Positions 43,934 to 52,647 of a stretch of 64,000 bases of DNA are shown in pieces. Origin of the DNA: UBA11865 sp041570195 (GTDB lineage Bacteria > Chloroflexota > Anaerolineae > Promineifilales > Promineifilaceae); the NCBI GenBank assembly GCA_041570195.1, contig JBFFWQ010000001.1:106911-170910 (forward strand), read 5' to 3'. Each line of letters starts with the position of its first letter. Positions within the stretch are counted from its first letter, which is position 1. The translations under genes were made by a program, and so were the position numbers. The notes beneath the pieces were generated by a model. The model did no database searches. It had not been told where the DNA came from and was given only the letters and a program-made list of their open reading frames with translations.

Positions 43934-45238
43934 TTACTGCAACGAGCAGCCGAATAGCAGGGAGTCATACTGTTCTCGCTCGCGGATGCAACGGAAGCGA
44001 TCCTTTTCTACGAGCACCTCGGTTGGGCGTTGCCGGCCATTGTAGTTGGAGCTCATCGAATAGCCATATGCACCAGCATGAAGCACCGCCAGCAGGTCTC
44101 CAGCCTTCAGTTCTGGCAATGTGCGAGCGGCAGCCAGAATGTCAGCGGATTCGCACACGGGACCGACGATATCGTACGTGGTTGACGCTTGGCGTCCGGT
44201 CATCTCGGATTGTTTGACGGCGACAACGGGATGTTGCGCACCATACAAAGCGGGGCGTAACAGATCATTCATCCCGGCATCGACCACCGCCATTCGCCGG
44301 CCGGATTGCTTCTTCACATAGAGTACGCTGGTTAACAATACTCCGGCCGGGCCGATTATCGACCGTCCCGGCTCCACAAGTAAAGTGTAGTCGCGCCGGA
44401 AAACCGGTTCAGAGACGACCGACAGCCACTCCGCGATATCCGGAACGGCGCCTGCTCCATCATCTATCGCCAAGCCGCCGCCGACGTCTAGGTATTTCAG
44501 GTGGATGCCGTCTGCTGCCAGCAAGTCGGCCAACTGCCCCAGCTTCTCGGCCGACTGCCTGTAAGGATCAAGCGTGGCGATCTGAGATCCAATATGGGCC
44601 GAAAGCCCAATGGGTTGGAGCCAAGGGCTATTGGCGGCCTGGCGCATCATCTCCAGGGCTAGCTCAGACGCGACACCGAATTTGTGACTCTTTTCGCCGG
44701 TGGCGATGCTAGCATGGGTCTCGGCGCGGACGTCAGGGTTAACGCGTACGGCGATGGGAGCCTGTCGACTTAGGGCCCGGGCCGTCTGGGCAACCATTTC
44801 CAACTCGGCCCGCGATTCGACATGCAAAGCCAGGATACCGGCCGAGATGGCCTCCTCAACTTCAGTATGCGTTTTGCCCACTCCGGAGAATACAATGTTC
44901 TGGGGATCGAATCCAGCGGTCAAGGCCAAGAACAGCTCTCCTCCGCTTACGATATCCGCTCCAAGCCCGAGTTTGGCCATGGTCGCCAGCAAGGCTGGAT
45001 TGCCGTTGGCCTTGACTGCATAGCACACCAGGCATGGTCCATTGAGACCTCGCGTAGCTTCACGAAACGTTTGCAGGGTATCTTGTAAACCAGATAGCGT
45101 ATACACGTACGCCGGAGTGCCCACATCACGTGCAATCTCGCTCAAAGGAACCGAGTCGCAGTTCAGTTCGCCACCGTGAAACCTGAATGCGGCCGGCAAC
45201 CTCACACAGGGCGTATGCAGGGGTTCAGCCGTCACCAT
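43934..45238 (-). CDS. lysA: Diaminopimelate decarboxylase
   Basis: 434 residues from MVTAEP (ATG 45238), which overlaps the regulator gene by 14 bases. The enzyme makes L-lysine from meso-DAP. The PLP lysine is K76 in CYAVKANGN. HIGSQIATLDPY, the glycine loop LDVGGGLAIDD, EPGRSIIGPAG, and the active-site CESADIL and GAYGYSMSSNYN are all present. Length is normal. A longer start at 45298 would intrude further into the upstream gene. Overlap with the 7TM regulator implies translational coupling. Confidence 0.95.
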   Translation of the reverse strand: MVTAEPLHTPCVRLPAAFRFHGGELNCDSVPLSEIARDVGTPAYVYTLSGLQDTLQTFREATRGLNGPCLVCYAVKANGNPALLATMAKLGLGADIVSGGELFLALTAGFDPQNIVFSGVGKTHTEVEEAISAGILALHVESRAELEMVAQTARALSRQAPIAVRVNPDVRAETHASIATGEKSHKFGVASELALEMMRQAANSPWLQPIGLSAHIGSQIATLDPYRQSAEKLGQLADLLAADGIHLKYLDVGGGLAIDDGAGAVPDIAEWLSVVSEPVFRRDYTLLVEPGRSIIGPAGVLLTSVLYVKKQSGRRMAVVDAGMNDLLRPALYGAQHPVVAVKQSEMTGRQASTTYDIVGPVCESADILAAARTLPELKAGDLLAVLHAGAYGYSMSSNYNGRQRPTEVLVEKDRFRCIREREQYDSLLFGCSLQ

Positions 45239-47168
45239 TATCGGACTGATGCTGACCGGTAACAGCTTCCTCTTCCATCGTCGAAATGGTACGGGCAACG
45301 TTCTCTATGGCAACACGTTGCTTTCGGTAAAGGTCGGACTCGCTCATGGCCAATCGCCTGGCAACGTCGCGAACCTTCTGACCCTGAATGAATTTCAGTT
45401 CCAGAATATTGTACAGGATCCATTCGGCCGTGGTCATGCTGCGCTCGCCTTCTGGCTTTTGCTGTTCGACCGCCCGGGTCAGAACCTGGCGTAGCGCCTT
45501 CGTCGGATTGCCATCTTGCGTATCAGCGACCTCTTGGACGACCTGAAGGTCCAGAAGCGGGCTTGTAGTGAGTTTTGGACCGCCCCAATAGTGAGTCAGC
45601 GCGTCGCGGACCATGGCATTGAAGTCGGGGTCATGATGCAGTTCTGAATCGGCGGCCGTCAAGGCTGGTGCTCCACCGAATGTCGCCGCACTCCTGCGTC
45701 GCTGCAATTCAGTTACCTGGGGCAGTAATCCCTCGACAGCAGCGAATACCTCCTGTTGCAGTAGGCGGTCCTCGAGCGCGTCCGTCGCCTGTTCCGCAAG
45801 CCGCTCAAAAGCCTCAGATTCGATATCGCTGAAATCTGGGGAACGGCCACGCGCTCTGACGCCAAGGATTCCTAGCAGCAGGGAATCGGCCGCGCGATGC
45901 AGTGGCCGGATCCAGTAATCCTCCCAGATCACGAAGTCGCCGCTTGTTTCCAGGTTAGTAACTCCGTTGTCTGAACCAGATGCGCTTTCAGCCAGATGGC
46001 GCCATTCGTCTTGCCAGACTTCCGAATCACTACCGAACGGCCCAACAACTGCCTCGAGCCTTGCGCCCTCGGCGGTAATAGCGGCAATGAAAGCCGTGGG
46101 CGTCCTCAAGACCTCACACGTCGCCGCCAGGACGCTTTCGAGGAACTGCCGCATGTCGCGTGTGGTTAGGACCCGCTCGCTTAGCTGCTGAATCCGACGC
46201 ACCTCAGGTTCATCTGTTAGTTGAAATAAGCGTTCTAGCGGCCGTTTGAACGCATGAAGCGCCCACTCAACGAGAATGATAGTTGCAACTACGCCAATCG
46301 CGACGGCCGTTTCACCGGCCAGACCTAGGGCTGTGTTGAGCGAACTCATCATCACATATACGATCAGAGCCAGGGTCGCCGCAAGAGGAACACGAGCCAT
46401 GAACTTGAAGAGGCGGACTCTGACGACACGATCAGGAGAAAGCGCGCCGAAATAGGCGATGTAATAGGTCATGAACGCAAACATGATACTCACGGCAACA
46501 TTGCCTATTATCACCACCAGCCAAAATAGAATGGAAATCTGCAGGCTGGGATCGTCGCTAAATGTGAGATAGGGGAATACTGCCAGTGGGGCGGCCATGA
46601 AGGAGGCCAAGATCACCGTCATACGCTTTCTGGTAGTGTGCGTAATACACCTCTGACGCGCCATCCAGACATTGTAGATGCTCGCGGCGCTGATACCCCA
46701 GAAGTAAACTGTAAACAAAGGAAATAACGCGCCGGCGCTTAGGTGAGGTGTATGGGCTACCGGGACCAGATCAGTAACGAGTAGATTAGTGAATAAAGCC
46801 AGTGAAAAGAATACAACGCCTACGATGTACCAGACTCGCACGAGGAGACGGCGGCGACCAGATACGTTACCAGTAGTAACCAGCAATGCGTCGGCAAGAT
46901 GAAATTGGGCAGCTGGCACCATGGCAATGCCAATCCAGCCCAAACGGATCCATATTTCCACCGATAGCGGAACTGTTGCTCGGGTTACTAGTAGCTCGGT
47001 GAAGTATACGATGACGACAAAGAACAGAAGCGAGTTGAATGCGCGTGTGACACGGCTCCGTATAGAGTATCGTAGGTTGTAGAGGATAACGGCTACGCCA
47101 AAAATGACGATGGCAGCCTGCACAATATCGTTGACTAGGGCCAGGAAATCGGTAAGCTGCTCAGACAT
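45225..47168 (-). CDS. Membrane-bound 7TM-GAF regulator with C-terminal helix-turn-helix
   Basis: 647 residues. About 310 N-terminal residues contain seven or eight membrane helices like the sensor part of 7TM histidine kinases. A GAF-like domain follows (VLTTRDMRQFLESVLAATCEVL to ILGVRARG, about 335-480), then a short coiled stretch. The last 110 residues or so (SPLLDLQVV ... EWILYNILELKFIQG ... VRDVARRLAMSESDLYRKQR) form a sigma-70 region 4-like helix-turn-helix module that I associate with Chloroflexota regulators. No kinase or receiver domain is present, so a membrane signal would reach DNA in one chain. It overlaps lysA. Confidence 0.78.
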   Translation of the reverse strand: MSEQLTDFLALVNDIVQAAIVIFGVAVILYNLRYSIRSRVTRAFNSLLFFVVIVYFTELLVTRATVPLSVEIWIRLGWIGIAMVPAAQFHLADALLVTTGNVSGRRRLLVRVWYIVGVVFFSLALFTNLLVTDLVPVAHTPHLSAGALFPLFTVYFWGISAASIYNVWMARQRCITHTTRKRMTVILASFMAAPLAVFPYLTFSDDPSLQISILFWLVVIIGNVAVSIMFAFMTYYIAYFGALSPDRVVRVRLFKFMARVPLAATLALIVYVMMSSLNTALGLAGETAVAIGVVATIILVEWALHAFKRPLERLFQLTDEPEVRRIQQLSERVLTTRDMRQFLESVLAATCEVLRTPTAFIAAITAEGARLEAVVGPFGSDSEVWQDEWRHLAESASGSDNGVTNLETSGDFVIWEDYWIRPLHRAADSLLLGILGVRARGRSPDFSDIESEAFERLAEQATDALEDRLLQQEVFAAVEGLLPQVTELQRRRSAATFGGAPALTAADSELHHDPDFNAMVRDALTHYWGGPKLTTSPLLDLQVVQEVADTQDGNPTKALRQVLTRAVEQQKPEGERSMTTAEWILYNILELKFIQGQKVRDVARRLAMSESDLYRKQRVAIENVARTISTMEEEAVTGQHQSDNGDG

Positions 47169-47287
47169 TTTCAGAGAAAATCACGTAGCAGAACGAGTAC
47201 GCCTTCAAGCACAACTGATCCAGTAGGCGCTGCACGCTTGTGATCAGACAGTGAGAAACCAGCAAGCAGCACGCGGCATAACTCTCG

Positions 47288-49240
47288 TTAAGCAGGTGAA
47301 GGCGCAGGCGGCAGGTCAAGCGATTTGGGTGGTTTCCATTCAGCTTGCTCGCCAACTGCCGGTTGAGTAGGCTCAGGTTCAGGTGTGCCGCCCGGTTCAG
47401 ATTGGGGCGGTTCAGTGCCCTCGATCAGGGCCACGAACGCGGCCGATTCCAATGTCTCGACGTCCAGGAGCGTCTTGGCGACTCTGTCGAGCGTTTCTCG
47501 CTGATCCTGTAGTATCTCCAAAGCACGCGCATGCGCGCCGTCAATGATTTCCCGTACTTCCCGGTCTATCTTCTCGGCAATAGCATCTGAGTAGTCGCGC
47601 TGCTCGCTAATCTCGCGGCCCAAGAACACGAGCTCTTGTTTGTCGCCATAGACGCGCGGACCGAGCTCATCGCTCATACCATACTGGGTAACCATGGCCC
47701 GAGCCATTTTCGTTATCTGCTGCAGATCGTTGCTGGCTCCGGTCGTAATTTCGCCAAAGATGATCTCTTCAGCAACGCGACCGCCAAGCGCCGTGGCGAT
47801 TAGTGCCCTGAATTTGGAGCGGCTGTAGAAATAAAGGTCATCTTCCATGAACCAGGTAACGCCGCCGGCCATGCCTCTTGGAATAATGGTGACCTTACGC
47901 ACAGTTTGTGCGTGGGGTAGAAAGTGGCTGACAATAGCATGACCAGCTTCGTGGTAGGCCGTGATTTCCTTTTCCTCAGGGCTCATGACGCGGCTTTTGC
48001 GTTCTGGACCCAGCTGCACCCGCTCTATGGCCTCTTGCAGTTCGGTCATCCCTATTACTTTCTTATTTCGCCGGGCCGCAAGTAGGGCGGACTCGTTTAC
48101 CGTGTTTTCGATGTCGGCGCCCACAAATCCAGGCGTCGCCTTGGCCAGAACATTGACATCTACGTCTGAGGCCAGCGGCTTGCCGCGCATGTGAACCCTG
48201 AAAATCGCTTCCCGACCGCGAACATCTGGGCGATCGATGACGACTCGCCGGTCAAAGCGGCCGGGACGCATCAACGCCGGATCAAGAATATCCGGTCGAT
48301 TTGTGGCCGCCAAGATAATTATGTGCGTGTCGGTTCCAAATCCGTCCATTTCAACCAGGATCTGGTTTAAGGTCTGCTCACGCTCATCATGTGAACCGCC
48401 CAGACCCGCACCTCGCTGTCGTCCCACCGCATCAATCTCGTCGATGAAGATAATGCAAGGGCTGTGGCGCTTTGCCTGCTCAAAAAGATCGCGCACTCGA
48501 CTGGCGCCTACGCCAACAAACATCTCCACAAACTCTGAACCAGCTATCGAGAAGAACGGAACACCTGCCTCGCCCGAAACAGCCTTAGCCATCAAGGTTT
48601 TGCCGGTACCCGGGCTACCCACCAGCAAGACGCCCTTGGGAATGCGGGCGCCAAAACTGACGAATTTATCGGGCTCTTTGAGGAACTCCACAACCTCTTG
48701 TAATTCTTCTTTCGCCTCATCACAGCCGGCCACGTCGTCAAAGCTCACCGTTGGATGATCACCGGTAAACATACGCGCCTTACTCTTGCCGAATGACAGC
48801 GCCTGGTTGTTAGAGCCCTGCGCCTGACGCATGATGATGTATATGAAGCCAATTATCAAAAGGGCTGGCAAGAATATGCCGAGCAAATTCAGCAGGCCAC
48901 CCCATTGGCTGGGCGTTTCATAGATGATTATCGCGCCGCTCCCGGAGTAGTCGCTTTCTGAGACGCCATAAGTCGCCAGCACTTCCTCAAGCGAACTGAC
49001 GTTGCTTATTTGCGTGCGGGCTTCCGGCCGCTGTGAAGCATGATAAACGACCGTCACCTCCCGGCCATCGCCCGAAACACGCAGTTCCGAAACCTCTCCA
49101 TTCTTGACCTGCTGAGCCAATTCGCTGATCGCTAGTTCCTCTACTTCCGTTCCCGCGGAATTGTAGCTCCACAAGATAGCCGCGATGGCAATGATGATCA
49201 GAATGTAAATGAACCAACGTGTAAGTCTAGTTGAATTCAC
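47288..49240 (-). CDS. ftsH: ATP-dependent zinc metalloprotease FtsH (copy 2)
   Basis: 650 residues from a GTG at 49240 preceded by CCGGAGA. Two membrane helices (FIYILIIIAIAAILW and LLNLLGIFLPALLIIGFIYIIM) flank the external domain. Walker A is GSPGTGKT near 207, with Ser in place of the usual Pro at its second position. Walker B is FIDEIDAVGRQRG and the zinc site HEAGH is near 428. The C-terminal tail is Pro/Glu-rich. In the protease domain VTWFMEDDLYFYSRSKF differs from copy 1, so the two are not a recent duplicate. It lies between the small Ser/Thr kinase and the 7TM regulator. Confidence 0.95.
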   Translation of the reverse strand: MNSTRLTRWFIYILIIIAIAAILWSYNSAGTEVEELAISELAQQVKNGEVSELRVSGDGREVTVVYHASQRPEARTQISNVSSLEEVLATYGVSESDYSGSGAIIIYETPSQWGGLLNLLGIFLPALLIIGFIYIIMRQAQGSNNQALSFGKSKARMFTGDHPTVSFDDVAGCDEAKEELQEVVEFLKEPDKFVSFGARIPKGVLLVGSPGTGKTLMAKAVSGEAGVPFFSIAGSEFVEMFVGVGASRVRDLFEQAKRHSPCIIFIDEIDAVGRQRGAGLGGSHDEREQTLNQILVEMDGFGTDTHIIILAATNRPDILDPALMRPGRFDRRVVIDRPDVRGREAIFRVHMRGKPLASDVDVNVLAKATPGFVGADIENTVNESALLAARRNKKVIGMTELQEAIERVQLGPERKSRVMSPEEKEITAYHEAGHAIVSHFLPHAQTVRKVTIIPRGMAGGVTWFMEDDLYFYSRSKFRALIATALGGRVAEEIIFGEITTGASNDLQQITKMARAMVTQYGMSDELGPRVYGDKQELVFLGREISEQRDYSDAIAEKIDREVREIIDGAHARALEILQDQRETLDRVAKTLLDVETLESAAFVALIEGTEPPQSEPGGTPEPEPTQPAVGEQAEWKPPKSLDLPPAPSPA

Positions 49241-49392
49241 AATAATGTCTCCGGGAACAACAGGCCTATAAGCAAAGGTCGTTGCCCAATACTACTATTC
49301 GAGGCGCAACCATTCGTCGCACATGAGTCAAGGCCAGCTGCTCCGCGATGGTCAAGATAAAGAGAACGATCGCTATTCACCTCACATTGTAC

Positions 49393-49422
49393 AGTATAAC
49401 AAAAACGGATTGCCTGGTCTAA
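49393..49422 (-). promoter_or_regulatory. Candidate promoter of ftsH copy 2
   Basis: TTAGAC (49417-49422), an 18-base spacer and TATACT (49393-49398) on the minus strand, about 150 bases before the GTG start. The long leader contains nothing else I can name. Confidence 0.45.
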
Positions 49423-49465
49423 GTTCGCCTGTAAAGCTACTTGAGTCGTTCGAGAAGTGAACGCA

Positions 49466-50596
49466 TCAACCAGCATAGCGTAAATAGACAAGGTACCACA
49501 AAGGAAGCAGTCCAAGCAGACTAATCAAGGCCAGTATACCCAAGGAAATCGCTAACCAGTCAGTTCCTTCATTTGCTTCAGGCGCCGGATAGCGGCGAAC
49601 CGTGCCTGTCTGGGTCGCAGCAATGCCGGCATCTCCAGCATACATGTTCGTTGTTGCGACAGCTGATCTCGACGTCGCTGATGTCTCGTAGTAGGCGGTT
49701 GTCTGATCCACTATCGGCCCGGCCGTCGCGTGGCTGATCGGCCCGGTTTCGCTCAGCGCATTTTCACGGTATGCCAGCAATACGCGCCCAAGTTGGTCGG
49801 CCGTTCTGTAGCGACCTGACGGCTCCTTTGACAAGACCTTGGCTACGATTTTTTCCATCTGCTCTGGCACTGCAGTATTGTATGCAGTCACCATTGGCGG
49901 GGCCGCTCGCATGTGCTTGAGGGCCAATGCCGTCTGGGAATCGGCTTCAAAGGGTAGTCGACCGGTAAGCATTTCAAACATGATCACGCCAATACTATAT
50001 ACATCGGAAGCAGGCGAGGGCGGTTCGCCGGCCGCTTGCTCCGGTGAGAAGTATTGTGGCGTTCCCCATACTACGCCAGACTGAAATAGGCTCGTTTCGC
50101 TCATGGCCCGGGCAATGCCGAAGTCGGTGACCTTGACCCGCCCCTCGCGGGTGACCAGCACATTCTGGGATTTCACATCGCAGTGAACCAGGTTGGCCCG
50201 ATGGGCGTAGCCAATTCCGGCACAGATCTGAATCGCCAAGTCAAGCGTGCGATCAAGCGCCAGCGGACTACCGAAGCTATCGCGCTGCCGGCCAATCATC
50301 TCTTTCAGCGTCCACCCTTCAACATATTCCATAACCATGAAGTAACGGCGCCCATCACGGCCGATGTCATGGACAGTGACGATACTCGGATGTGACAGAT
50401 TGGCGACTGAGTGGGCCTCTTTCTGAAACCTATGCAGAAACTCGCCGTCGCTGGTTAGGCTTTCGTGCAATACCTTGACGGCCACGATTCGGCCAAGCGC
50501 CAAATCATGGGCCCTATAAACTACCGACATTCCGCCAGATCCGGCTCTGGCCAGTAGTTGATAGCGTTCATTTAGGATATTGGCCTGATCTTCCAT
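49466..50596 (-). CDS. PknB-like Ser/Thr kinase with C-terminal membrane helix
   Basis: 376 residues. The kinase domain (about 12-275) has GSGGMSVVY, K41 in VAVKVL, D158 in DFG and GTPQYFSPEQ. The catalytic loop reads H138-C139-D140, so the usual Arg of HRD is replaced by Cys. Activation-loop control by phosphorylation may then differ. A Ser/Thr/Ala-rich linker leads to a C-terminal helix (ISLGILALISLLGLLPLWYLVYL) with almost no external domain, so a ligand-sensing ectodomain as in PknB/PASTA kinases is absent. TAAAAT lies 6 bases before the ATG, with no Shine-Dalgarno sequence. Confidence 0.88.
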   Translation of the reverse strand: MEDQANILNERYQLLARAGSGGMSVVYRAHDLALGRIVAVKVLHESLTSDGEFLHRFQKEAHSVANLSHPSIVTVHDIGRDGRRYFMVMEYVEGWTLKEMIGRQRDSFGSPLALDRTLDLAIQICAGIGYAHRANLVHCDVKSQNVLVTREGRVKVTDFGIARAMSETSLFQSGVVWGTPQYFSPEQAAGEPPSPASDVYSIGVIMFEMLTGRLPFEADSQTALALKHMRAAPPMVTAYNTAVPEQMEKIVAKVLSKEPSGRYRTADQLGRVLLAYRENALSETGPISHATAGPIVDQTTAYYETSATSRSAVATTNMYAGDAGIAATQTGTVRRYPAPEANEGTDWLAISLGILALISLLGLLPLWYLVYLRYAG

Positions 50597-50602
50597 GGCC
50601 TG

Positions 50603-50608
50603 ATTTTA
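50603..50608 (-). promoter_or_regulatory. -10 box with leaderless geometry for the small kinase gene
   Basis: TAAAAT on the minus strand, 6 bases before the ATG at 50596. The -35 is weak. Confidence 0.4.
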
Positions 50609-50695
50609 ACTCATCGTCGGGGGGAAAGAAAGACGGTGAGGTGATAACATAGCCATAGGATCCGACTGCTCTCGAACTTGCCGCCGCCCTCCACT

Positions 50696-50701
50696 TATGA
50701 T
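50696..50701 (+). promoter_or_regulatory. Candidate -10 box of the tRNA-His/tRNA-Arg pair
   Basis: TATGAT lies 17 bases before the first base of tRNA-His. A matching -35 is not obvious. Confidence 0.35.
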
Positions 50702-50718
50702 ACATTCCGCTTGCCTAT

Positions 50719-50793
50719 GGCGGGTGTGGTGTAGTGGTTAACACGTCTGGTTGTGGCCCAGAAGAGCGTGGGTTCGAATCCCATCACTCGCCC
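50719..50793 (+). tRNA. tRNA-His (anticodon GTG)
   Basis: A complete cloverleaf: acceptor arm GGCGGGTG with CACTCGCC (one G-T pair), including the extra 5' G that marks tRNA-His. The D arm, the anticodon stem CTGG/CCAG with GTG in the loop, and a T arm with GGTTCGAATCC are present. CCA is not encoded. Confidence 0.93.
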
Positions 50794-50831
50794 TGCATTC
50801 GTTTGGTAACTTGTACTGGAGTCGTTGTTAG

Positions 50832-50904
50832 GCGCCCGTAGCTCAATGGATAGAGTACCTGGCTTCGAACCAGGTGGTTGGGAGTTCGAATCTCTCCGGG
50901 CGTA
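50832..50904 (+). tRNA. tRNA-Arg (anticodon TCG)
   Basis: Acceptor GCGCCCG pairs with CGGGCGT, giving a terminal G-T pair. The anticodon stem CTGG/CCAG holds TCG in the loop, and the T arm GAGTTCGAATCTC is normal. An unmodified or modified T34 would read CGA and possibly other CGN codons. It lies 38 bases after tRNA-His, and both precede one terminator. Confidence 0.92.
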
Positions 50905-50913
50905 TTGATAGGC

Positions 50914-50937
50914 AACCACCCATTTGGGTGGTTTTTT
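50914..50937 (+). terminator. Rho-independent terminator after the tRNA pair
   Basis: AACCACCC and GGGTGGTT form a stem around ATTT-like loop bases and are followed by a T run. Confidence 0.85.
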
Positions 50938-51052
50938 CGTATTCGCGAGCCTGTAACTCCAGCCCGTTCTGGTTCGGAACGCGTAAGTGACCCGGCTAAG
51001 GTCCTGGGCTTGAGTCAACTCTACGGTGCGCCTTGCGCCAGGGAGAGAAGGC

Positions 51053-51991
51053 GTGAAAGAACATCTGGGTGGACTGAAGATAGGCCACGCCACTGCGGCC
51101 GGGCGAAACACGGGCTGCACGGTATTTCTATGCCCAGAAGGCGCGGTAGGCGGCATTGACGTCAGGGGGCCTGCGCCTGGCAGCCGAGAAGCGGCTCTGC
51201 TGTCACCGACCAAGCATGTAACCACGATAAACGCCGTTCTGCTTACAGGTGGCAGCGCATTTGGTCTTGCGGCGGCCGACGGCGTGGTAAGGTACCTGGC
51301 CGAAAGGAATATAGGCCACTCAACGCCAATACGCAATGTGCCGATCGTCGCTGCCGCTGTGGTCTACGACTTGTTTATGGACCCTGGCGGCTCGCCGCCG
51401 GATCATGAGCTGGGGTACGCCGCCTGCCTGGCGGCCGAGGATCAGCTGGTGACCCAAGGTAATGTCGGCGCGGGCGCCGGCGTGACGGTTGGCAAGTGGT
51501 CCGGGTTTCAGGGAATCATGAAAGGTGGTTTTGGCCTGGCAGAGGTATCGGAAGGCGATCTGGTGGTAGGCGCGGCAGCCGTTACTAATTGCATCGGCGA
51601 CGTGGTAAACGCAGATGGCAGTGTGCTGGCTGGGGCGCACGACGAGCACGGCCAGTGGAAGGTGGGCGACGATCCCTGGCGACGTTTCCCGGAGCAACCA
51701 CCGACGATTGCTGGTACAAATACGACACTAGTCGTCGTTGGGACGAACGCCGTACTGGACAAAGTGCTGGCCAACCGGTTGGCCGAACGGGCTCATGATG
51801 GCATCGCGGTTGCTGTACGGCCAGCGCACACAACCCATGACGGTGACACGTCCTATGCTCTCGCAACCAATCGTGTGGAAGCAGAGTTCGACTTGGTAGC
51901 CAATATCGCCGTAGAGATGGTGGCCGAAGCGATCCGCAACGCCGTTCGCGAGGCGAGTACAGTCGGACCTTTTGCCGGTCTAAAGGGATAA
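51053..51991 (+). CDS. P1 family (S58, DmpA-like) aminopeptidase/cyclase-type Ntn hydrolase
   Basis: 312 residues from the GTG at 51053, which follows GGGAGAG; a GTG at 51026 has no such site. The fold is recognised by LGGLKIGHAT, TVFLCPEGAVGGIDVRG, NAVLLTGGSAFGLAAADGV, the GNVGAGAGVTVGK segment and DVVNADGSVLAG. It ends with TNTTLVVVGTNAVLDK. In this family self-cleavage before a nucleophilic Ser/Thr activates the enzyme; TNTTLVVV is the expected position. Likely an L-aminopeptidase/D-esterase; substrate unknown. Followed directly by the LOG gene. Confidence 0.88.
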   Translation: MKEHLGGLKIGHATAAGRNTGCTVFLCPEGAVGGIDVRGPAPGSREAALLSPTKHVTTINAVLLTGGSAFGLAAADGVVRYLAERNIGHSTPIRNVPIVAAAVVYDLFMDPGGSPPDHELGYAACLAAEDQLVTQGNVGAGAGVTVGKWSGFQGIMKGGFGLAEVSEGDLVVGAAAVTNCIGDVVNADGSVLAGAHDEHGQWKVGDDPWRRFPEQPPTIAGTNTTLVVVGTNAVLDKVLANRLAERAHDGIAVAVRPAHTTHDGDTSYALATNRVEAEFDLVANIAVEMVAEAIRNAVREASTVGPFAGLKG

Positions 51992-52045
51992 GTGGAAAGC
52001 ACCTGTGTGCGACCAATCGACCTTGAGCAGGAGCCAGGTGACGAG

Positions 52046-52585
52046 ATGGATGGACCGGTAATATCGGTTTTTGGGAGCCACATGCCGAGGCCAGGAAGTG
52101 ATGACTACGAATTGGGCCGGCAGCTGGGGCAGGCGCTGGCAGCCGCTGGCTATGCAGTTGCTACAGGTGGCTACAGCGGCGCGATGAGTGCGGCCAGCCA
52201 GGGCGCGTCAGAAGCAGGCGGCCTTGTTATTGGCGTGAGTAGCGCCCAAGTGGAATCGACGCGGGCCACAAAGCTCAACCGCTGGGTCAAGGTTCATATT
52301 CGATATGAAACGCTTGAGGAGCGACTTCGGCACCTGGTCAAGAATAACGATGGCATGGTTGTTCTTCCGGGAGGTATCGGTACTCTTTCCGAGTTTGCTC
52401 TGGCTTGGAGTTTCATCCAAGTTGGCGAGATGTCACGCCGTCCGCTGGTTTTACTCGGGCAGATGTGGTCGGAAACCCTGTCCTCTTTTGTCAGCGAGCT
52501 GTATATCACCCGCCCTGACCTTGACCTGGCTTATGTCGCCTATAACGTGCAAGATGCCGTCGACTACATCCAAAGCTATCAATGA
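52046..52585 (+). CDS. LOG-family Rossmann protein (TIGR00725-like)
   Basis: 179 residues from the ATG at 52046, or about 197 if a GTG at 51992 is used; AGGAG and AGGTGA both lie upstream of the ATG. ISVFGSHMPRPGSDDYELGRQLG, VATGGYSGAMSAAS and the PGGIGTLSEF motif are those of lysine decarboxylase-like LOG proteins. Characterised members release bases from nucleoside monophosphates (cytokinin activation), others bind nucleotides. It sits between the P1 peptidase and the isopentenyl phosphate kinase. Confidence 0.85.
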   Translation: MDGPVISVFGSHMPRPGSDDYELGRQLGQALAAAGYAVATGGYSGAMSAASQGASEAGGLVIGVSSAQVESTRATKLNRWVKVHIRYETLEERLRHLVKNNDGMVVLPGGIGTLSEFALAWSFIQVGEMSRRPLVLLGQMWSETLSSFVSELYITRPDLDLAYVAYNVQDAVDYIQSYQ

Positions 52586-52647
52586 AGTTTAACATCAAAG
52601 TTCAAGATTAAGCATAAACAGAGGTAGCGACAGCGAAGAATTAGCCC

